Assembly (NCBI GenBank): GCA_016302215.1
Contig: JAEDNZ010000063.1
Location: forward strand, 1-9,801
Direction: 5' to 3'
Source of the DNA: Muribaculaceae bacterium
Lineage (GTDB): Bacteria > Bacteroidota > Bacteroidia > Bacteroidales > Muribaculaceae
Length of the DNA: 9,801 nucleotides
The notes beneath the pieces were generated by a model. That model had not been told where the DNA came from, made no database searches, and was given only the letters and a program-made list of their open reading frames with translations. Position numbers and translations under genes: made by a program. This document shows, piece after piece, positions 4,771 to 9,801 of this stretch (position 1 is its first letter; the number at the start of each line of letters is the position of its first letter).

Positions 4771-6561
4771 ATGATAAGTTATCTGCAAATCGAAAATCTC
4801 ACCAAGAGCTTTGGCGACCGTCTGCTCTTTGGCGATGTGACCTTCGGCATCAACGAGGGCGACAAGATAGGCATCGTGGCCAAAAACGGCACGGGCAAAT
4901 CCACACTATTAGGAATTATCGCCGGTGATATTGCTGCTGACAGCGGCAATATCACCGCGCGTAATGGCCTGCGCATAGGCTATCTGCCGCAGACGCCCGC
5001 TTTTGAGGCCGGAGAGACGGCGCTGCAGCGTTGCCTTAGGGTGGAAAATCCTGACAGCCACCACGAGAGCGCCCTCGACCGCGAAAACGCAGCCCGTCGC
5101 CTGCTCAGCCAGCTCGGCATCACCGAGGCCGACAGCGTCGTTGACACCATGTCTGGAGGTCAGCGCAAGCGCGTGGCGCTGGCCTGCGCTATACTCCAAA
5201 AGCCTGATATGATGATACTCGATGAGCCTACCAACCATCTCGACGTAGATGTGATAGAGTGGCTCGAGGGATACCTGCGCCGACAGCGCATGACATTGCT
5301 GATGGTCACTCACGACCGATACTTTCTGGACCGCGTCTGCTCCAAAATCATCGAGATAGACAATTGCTCCACATTCGTCTATGAGGGCAATTATGACTAC
5401 TACCTGCGGCGACGAGCCGAGCGCATCGAGGCTCTCAGCGCCGAGCGCGAGCGCGCTCGCAACACGCTGCGCCGTGAGCAAGAGTGGATGAGCCGCCAGC
5501 CACAAGCGCGCGCCGGCAAAGCGAAATATCGCATTGACCAATACTATGACCTGCGCGAGCGTGCTCGCCGCCCCATCGGCGATAGCGGCAATATCAATCT
5601 CGCATCCAACACGGCTTCATACATTGGCTCCAAGATTTTTGAAGCTGTAGATGTGTGCAAGCAATATGGCGACAAGGTCATTCTCGACCACTTCACCTAC
5701 ACCTTTGCCCGCCACGAGAAGATAGGCATCATTGGGCCCAACGGCGTGGGCAAATCCACGTTTGTGAAGATGCTGCAAGGCCTGGAGCCGGCCGACAGCG
5801 GAGCGTGGAATGTGGGCGAGACCGTGCGCTTCGGATATTACAGCCAAGAGGGCATCGCCTTTGACGAGAGCAAGCGCGTCATCGACGCCGTCAGCGAGCT
5901 TGCCGACGACATAGTGCTCGACGATGGCCGCCACATCACACCTATGCAGTATCTCACGCGCTTTCTCTTCTCGGTGCCTGACCAGCAGAAATATATCGCC
6001 AAGCTCAGCGGCGGCGAGCGCTGCCGCCTGCATCTGGCGGTGACGCTGATGCGCCGCCCAAATTTTCTCATCCTTGATGAACCCACCAATGACCTCGACA
6101 TCATCACGCTGGGCATCCTCGAGGAGTATCTGGCATCGTTCGGCGGCTGTGCTATCATCATAAGCCACGACCGTTACTTCCTCGACAATATCGCTGACCA
6201 CCTGTTTGTGATGGAGGGCAACGGCGTGGTGCGCGACTTCCCGGGCACATACAGCGAGTGGCGCGAGTTTAAGAACGCCGAGGCCGCTGCCGCTGCCGCC
6301 GCAACCGCCAAGCCCAAGACTCAGGAGCGCTGCCGCGCCGAGCGCCCGCGACGCCTCTCCTTCAAGGAGCGGCGCGAGATGGAGCAGCTCTGCGCCGACA
6401 TCGAGGCTCTCAGCGCCGAGCGTGCCGCCCTCGAGGAGATTTTCAATTCGGGCACTCAAATCGCCGACATCGCCGACAAGGCGCAGCGATATGAGCAGGT
6501 GAAAGAGGCCCTCGACGAGAAGGAGATGCGATGGCTCGAGCTATCTGAAATTGAAGACTGA
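4771..6561 (+). CDS. uup: ABC-F ATPase, Uup type
   Basis: A soluble 596-residue twin-ATPase of the ABC-F class, which acts on the ribosome; Uup-type members are linked to ribosome function and genome stability. First ATPase: Walker A AKNGTGKST (37-45), signature MSGGQRKR (127-134), Walker B MMILDEPTNHLD (147-158), switch His181. Second: Walker A GPNGVGKST (322-330), signature LSGGERCR (412-419), Walker B FLILDEPTNDLD (432-443), switch His466. The inter-domain linker has the Uup-style core REQEWMSRQPQARAGKAK (235-252). After an Ala-rich hinge (504-511) comes a charged, probably coiled-coil C-terminal domain (about 530-595), as in Uup. The start MISYLQIENLTKSFGD fits the family. There are no membrane segments, so it is not a transporter. 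Antibiotic protection cannot be excluded but nothing here favours it. Confidence 0.9.
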   Translation: MISYLQIENLTKSFGDRLLFGDVTFGINEGDKIGIVAKNGTGKSTLLGIIAGDIAADSGNITARNGLRIGYLPQTPAFEAGETALQRCLRVENPDSHHESALDRENAARRLLSQLGITEADSVVDTMSGGQRKRVALACAILQKPDMMILDEPTNHLDVDVIEWLEGYLRRQRMTLLMVTHDRYFLDRVCSKIIEIDNCSTFVYEGNYDYYLRRRAERIEALSAERERARNTLRREQEWMSRQPQARAGKAKYRIDQYYDLRERARRPIGDSGNINLASNTASYIGSKIFEAVDVCKQYGDKVILDHFTYTFARHEKIGIIGPNGVGKSTFVKMLQGLEPADSGAWNVGETVRFGYYSQEGIAFDESKRVIDAVSELADDIVLDDGRHITPMQYLTRFLFSVPDQQKYIAKLSGGERCRLHLAVTLMRRPNFLILDEPTNDLDIITLGILEEYLASFGGCAIIISHDRYFLDNIADHLFVMEGNGVVRDFPGTYSEWREFKNAEAAAAAAATAKPKTQERCRAERPRRLSFKERREMEQLCADIEALSAERAALEEIFNSGTQIADIADKAQRYEQVKEALDEKEMRWLELSEIED

Positions 6562-6648
6562 CACCGCCGCCACGCAATATTTCACCATGATTTAGCGTTA
6601 CACTATAATACTGACAGAGCTTTGTATTAAACACATTCACGCCCGCAA

Positions 6649-8091
6649 ATGAAACTTACGTTCATCGTCCCCCCATGCTATGACCATCGTCAGCCCGCTG
6701 AGCGCTCGGCTGGCTGCACCCGCGTGGTGTATCCGATGCCCAATATCTATGAGCTGACCGTGGCTGCCGGCCTGCGCGATGGCGCCGGCCACGAGGTGGC
6801 ATATCGCGACTTTGTCTTCAACCACCACAGCGCCGATGACTTTGAGCGCTTTGTCGCCGACGACCGCTCCGAGGCATACATCATCTGGGCCGTAAACCTA
6901 TCCATCGAGAGTGACTTGCAAGCCATCAGCGTGGTGCGCCGATACCACAGCGCCACACCGGTGATAATGATGGGCCCCGGCCCTACCTACTACAGCCGCA
7001 AATGCCTCGTCGATGACAATGTGTATGTGGTGCGCGGCGAGCCTGACGCCACCGTGGTGGAGCTGGTAGCGGCGCTGGAGCACAAGCGCGGCGCTGAGGG
7101 CATCGCCGGCGTGTCATACCGCTGCGGCGACAATATCACCCACAATCCGTCGCGCCCGCTCATCACTGACCTCGATGCGCTGCCCCTGCCGGCCCGCGAC
7201 CTCGTGGCTGACCACGTTTATCACAACCCAAAGCTAAAGACCGGGCCTTACACCACGATGTTCACCTCGCGCAATTGCCCCTTCCGATGCATCTACTGTG
7301 TGCCGTCGTCGCTGTCGTTTGCCCGCGAGATAGAGTATGGCAAGGACCACGACGGTCGCAAGCCTACGATAGGTTTTCGCTCGCTCCAAAGCATTGAGCG
7401 AGAGGTGGAGCAGCTCGCCGCTCAAGGATTCAAGGCCATTGGCTTTATGGACGACAACTTTATCTGGAATGAGGAGCGCACTCGCGGCATCTGTGACATC
7501 CTCCGCCGCCACAACATTGTGTGGGGCTGCGAGGCGCGTGTCGATGCCATCACCGAGCCTATAGCCAAGATGCTCGGCGAGAGCGGCTGCCGTTATATTG
7601 ACTTGGGCGTGGAGTCGTTTGACCCCGGCATCCTCGAGTATGTCAAGAAGGGCATCACACCCGATGATATATACCGCGCCGTAGATATGCTCAAGCGCCA
7701 CCGCGTGCCCGTCAAGCTGAATATCCTCATCGGCAGCAGCCCCCTGGAGACACGCGACACCGTCAAGCACACCCTGCGCGAGGTCAAGAAGCTCGGCGTA
7801 GATCAGGTGATGTTCAACATTGTGTCGCCATTCCCCGGCACCAAATACTACACCCTCTGCAAAGAAAACGGCTGGATTAAAGGCGGTGACTATAAGCCCA
7901 CCGATGTGCAGCGCGAGTCTATTCTCAACCTGCCCAATATCAGCGCACGCGAGATGGAGCGCCTGCTCTTCCGCAACAACATCAGCTTCTTCCTCCGCCC
8001 GGCGTTTATCATCAAGCAGATGCGCCGATTCAGCTCCTGGAGCGAGTTTGCCGCTTCGCTTAAAGCGCTCAAGATAAAGCTCTTCGGCTAA
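6649..8091 (+). CDS. B12-binding-domain radical SAM enzyme (BchE-like class), substrate unknown
   Basis: A 480-residue class B-type radical SAM protein. Residues about 1-145 form a Rossmann-like cobalamin-binding domain ending in a VVRGEPDATVVELVAAL segment (127-143); it lacks the DxHxxG motif of base-off cobalamin binders, as many in this class do. The spacer LITDLDALPLPARDL (171-185) is a class hallmark. The 4Fe-4S/SAM motif is CPFRCIYC (Cys210, Cys214, Cys217), followed by GFMDDNF (265-271), an AGC-like block SGCRYIDLGVES (312-323), LNILIGSSPLETRDT (357-371) and PFPGTKYY (394-401). The C-terminal 80 residues are basic and helical. Likely chemistry is a B12-dependent methylation or a related radical step. 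The glycosyltransferase follows after 49 nt on the same strand, which suggests glycan or glycolipid modification (inference). Only a weak -7-like GAGCTTTG (6617-6624) precedes it. Confidence 0.87.
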   Translation: MKLTFIVPPCYDHRQPAERSAGCTRVVYPMPNIYELTVAAGLRDGAGHEVAYRDFVFNHHSADDFERFVADDRSEAYIIWAVNLSIESDLQAISVVRRYHSATPVIMMGPGPTYYSRKCLVDDNVYVVRGEPDATVVELVAALEHKRGAEGIAGVSYRCGDNITHNPSRPLITDLDALPLPARDLVADHVYHNPKLKTGPYTTMFTSRNCPFRCIYCVPSSLSFAREIEYGKDHDGRKPTIGFRSLQSIEREVEQLAAQGFKAIGFMDDNFIWNEERTRGICDILRRHNIVWGCEARVDAITEPIAKMLGESGCRYIDLGVESFDPGILEYVKKGITPDDIYRAVDMLKRHRVPVKLNILIGSSPLETRDTVKHTLREVKKLGVDQVMFNIVSPFPGTKYYTLCKENGWIKGGDYKPTDVQRESILNLPNISAREMERLLFRNNISFFLRPAFIIKQMRRFSSWSEFAASLKALKIKLFG

Positions 8092-8140
8092 GAGTAGCGC
8101 TCCTCCCTACCCGCCGCCGCCAATAACCGTCACAGCAGCC

Positions 8141-8899
8141 ATGCGCCTGTCAATCGTCATACTCACCTGCAACCAGTCAGCTTACACGCTGCGCTGCCTC
8201 GCCTCGCTCACTCCATATATGCAGGCCCACAGCGACGCCGAGGTGGTGCTCGTAGATAACGGCTCCACTGACGGCACCGCCGCCGCCATCGCCGCCGAGC
8301 GCTACTCGTGGTGCTCACGCCTGCGCTTGATAAGGCTCGGCAGCAACCGCGGCGTGGCTGCCGGCCGCAACGTGGGGCTGCAGGAGGCCGCCGGCGAGGT
8401 GCTGATGATACTCGACAACGACACCATCGTCTCCGCCGAGGCCATTGACGCTCTCGTGGCATACGTCACCGACCATCGCGACGTGGGCATCGCAGCGCCG
8501 CAGCTGCTCTCCCCCGCCGGCCAGGTGCAGGACAGCGCCAAGCCATTCCCCGGCCTGGGCATCAAGCTGCGCAATGTGCTGGGGCTGCGGGCACGCACGG
8601 CATCGGCGCAACCAGCCACCACCACCGACCCTTACTACGTCATCGGCGCATGCCAGGTGATGCGCCGCGAGGTGATGCAGCGCGTGGGCCTGCTCGATGA
8701 GCATATTTTCTATGGGCCCGAAGACGCCGACTACTGCGCCCGCGTGCGTGCCGCCGGCTTCACCGTCAAATATCTGCCCCACATCACCATCGTGCACGAC
8801 TGGCAGCGAGCCACCACGCGCCGCATACTATCGCCCCTGGGTCGCCGACACATTGCCGCCCTCCTCTACTTCTACCGCAAGCACCGCCGACTTTTCTGA
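8141..8899 (+). CDS. Glycosyltransferase family 2 (GT-A fold)
   Basis: A 252-residue cytosolic inverting glycosyltransferase. It opens with the GT2 strand LSIVILTCNQ (3-12) and VLVDNGSTDGT (36-46), which binds the nucleotide. LILDNDT-type DxD metal ligands are Asp92 and Asp94 (LDNDT, 91-95). GSNRGVAAGRNVGL (67-80) is the usual post-nucleotide motif. An acidic acceptor/catalytic region is FYGPEDADYCARVRAAG (190-206), followed by LPHITIVHDW (212-221). The overall pattern resembles rhamnosyltransferase-like GT2 enzymes (COG1216), but the sugar cannot be read from sequence. No transmembrane segments are evident. It lies 49 nt after the radical SAM gene with no promoter between, so the two are probably co-transcribed. 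It converges on ade, with 75 nt between the stop codons. Confidence 0.9.
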   Translation: MRLSIVILTCNQSAYTLRCLASLTPYMQAHSDAEVVLVDNGSTDGTAAAIAAERYSWCSRLRLIRLGSNRGVAAGRNVGLQEAAGEVLMILDNDTIVSAEAIDALVAYVTDHRDVGIAAPQLLSPAGQVQDSAKPFPGLGIKLRNVLGLRARTASAQPATTTDPYYVIGACQVMRREVMQRVGLLDEHIFYGPEDADYCARVRAAGFTVKYLPHITIVHDWQRATTRRILSPLGRRHIAALLYFYRKHRRLF

Positions 8900-8974
8900 G
8901 CGGGTTATCGGATAGAACGGCGGCGAGCCGGTGAGCATTTCTCTCGCCCCGGGAGGAGAGGCCGCGAGGTCAGT

Positions 8975-9801
8975 TTATGAAATGAAGCGCCAGGCTTTGG
9001 TGTCCATCAGCCCGCGGTCAGTGAGCTTGAGCTCGGGGATGACGGGCAAGCACATAAATGCCATGGTGATAAATGGCGACTTGAGGGAGCAGCCGGCCTT
9101 ATGGATGGTGTCCTGAAGCCGCTCGCTGCGATAGGCTATCTCGTGGCCGCTCAGCGGCGAGATGAGCCCGGCGATAGGCAGCGCCATATCGGTCAGCTCG
9201 TCGCCGGCGATAGCCACCTCTCCGCCTTGCATCTCGATGACACGGTTGATGGCTCGCACTATATAGTCATCGTCAGAGCCTATCGCCACAATGTTGTGGC
9301 AGTCGTGAGCTATCGATGCAGCCATAGCGCCATTGGTGATGCCGAAGCCGCGTATGAGCGCCACCACGGGGCGCGCCCCCTCGTGGTATCGGTCATACAC
9401 CACAATCTTCTGCACCTCGCCCCAGGGATAGCGCATATCGGCGAGGGGGTTGCCGGTGACGGTAACGCTCTCATGTCCGGTGAGGAGGCTGCCGTCAGAG
9501 GCGCTGATGATGTGGGCGGTGTCGCCCTGATGGAGCGACAGGGCTATATCTGCCGCAGTGATGGGCTGCGCCACAAAGCGGTTGGGATAATTGCCCAGGA
9601 TAGCCATCTGGTTGCTGATTGACTTAGCCTGCGACTGTATGGTGCTCAGATATGAGTTGCAGTTATATACCTCCTTACCGCGAATGACGGTGCTGAGCAC
9701 ACGCATGCGTGGCGAGAGCTTATCTACGGCGATGAAGTTAGCGGCGTCGCCGGGGCGCAGCATGCCCCATTGCAGGCCGTAATGGCGCTGAGGCGTGATG
9801 C
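8975..9801 (-). CDS. ade: Adenine deaminase, C-terminal part (5' end beyond window)
   Basis: Hydrolyses adenine to hypoxanthine and ammonia in purine salvage. The right window edge cuts the gene; 274 codons are visible, roughly half of the 540-600 residues usual for the family. The first visible residues, TPQRHYGLQWGMLRPGDAANFIAVD, are split by no stop and align with the end of the amidohydrolase barrel, so the Met at 9763 is internal and not the start. Downstream come the C-terminal-domain blocks GFGITNGAMAASIAHDCHN (HDxHN motif), IAIGSDDDY-like IVAIGSDDDYIVRAIN, LPIAGLISPLSG, and the closing FMCLPVIPELKLTDRGLMD. The metal-binding residues of the barrel lie outside the window. The stop TAA is at 8977-8975. 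Confidence 0.93.
   Translation of the reverse strand, partial: ITPQRHYGLQWGMLRPGDAANFIAVDKLSPRMRVLSTVIRGKEVYNCNSYLSTIQSQAKSISNQMAILGNYPNRFVAQPITAADIALSLHQGDTAHIISASDGSLLTGHESVTVTGNPLADMRYPWGEVQKIVVYDRYHEGARPVVALIRGFGITNGAMAASIAHDCHNIVAIGSDDDYIVRAINRVIEMQGGEVAIAGDELTDMALPIAGLISPLSGHEIAYRSERLQDTIHKAGCSLKSPFITMAFMCLPVIPELKLTDRGLMDTKAWRFIS

Noticed and set aside
5617..6459. Long (280-codon) ORF antisense to the ABC-F gene
   Set aside because: Same effect: the sense strand carries all ABC-F motifs and the antisense product has no recognisable features.
6604..6624. Possible promoter before the radical SAM gene (TATAAT at 6604-6609, GAGCTTTG at 6617-6624)
   Set aside because: TATAAT is not the Bacteroidetes -7 box, GAGCTTTG misses the first T of TAnnTTTG, and no good -33 TTTG lies at 19-21 nt. 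Read-through from the ABC-F gene is equally possible.
8941..8960. Possible bidirectional terminator between the glycosyltransferase and ade (CTCTC/GAGAG arms)
   Set aside because: There is only a 5-bp stem with a 10-nt loop and no T-tract on either strand, so it is not convincing as an intrinsic terminator.

Overview
The window looks like a chromosomal segment of a Bacteroidales bacterium, most likely a Muribaculaceae-type gut organism (family placement is inference). The clearest sign is the promoter grammar. Several genes are preceded by the Bacteroidetes primary-sigma pattern TTTG (or TTG), 19-21 nt, then TAnnTTTG, and Shine-Dalgarno sequences are weak or absent. The housekeeping proteins also read like Bacteroidales orthologues. 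The housekeeping genes are GC-rich (40 of 60 bases in 5461-5520), which produces many long antisense shadow ORFs. One block, about 1.55-3.36 kb, is clearly AT-richer (20 of 60 bases G/C in 1801-1860).

Layout. (1) 1-1546, minus strand: a promoter, an Mrp/ApbC-type P-loop ATPase (mrp) and, overlapping it by 4 bp, type II 3-dehydroquinate dehydratase (aroQ, cut by the left edge). (2) 1658-3355, plus strand: a complete abiEi-abiEii type IV toxin-antitoxin / abortive-infection operon with a textbook promoter and a 10-bp-arm inverted repeat over the probable transcription start, a likely AbiEi autorepression operator. Its base composition suggests horizontal acquisition. (3) 3356-4049: about 700 bp without a convincing protein gene. 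It holds a self-contained minus-strand transcription unit: a near-consensus promoter at 3822-3791, a series of stem-loops including a 62-nt one, and a hairpin plus T-rich tail at 3415-3371. I read it as a candidate structured RNA of about 415 nt that I do not recognise. The plus-strand promoter of the next gene follows. (4) 4050-4709: a flavin reductase-rubredoxin fusion (Hrb-like electron carrier). (5) 4771-6561: a Uup-type ABC-F ATPase, apparently on a leaderless or nearly leaderless mRNA. (6) 6649-8899: a B12-binding-type radical SAM enzyme and a family 2 glycosyltransferase in one probable transcription unit. (7) 8975-9801, minus strand: the C-terminal half of adenine deaminase (ade, cut by the right edge), convergent with the glycosyltransferase.

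How it fits together: this is mostly ordinary housekeeping (shikimate pathway, Fe-S carrier-type ATPase, redox carrier, ribosome-associated ABC-F, purine salvage) with a phage-defence cassette placed between mrp and the flavin reductase gene. The items most worth following up are the unassigned minus-strand structured RNA beside the abiE cassette, the AbiEi operator candidate, and an Mrp protein with no cysteine at all.
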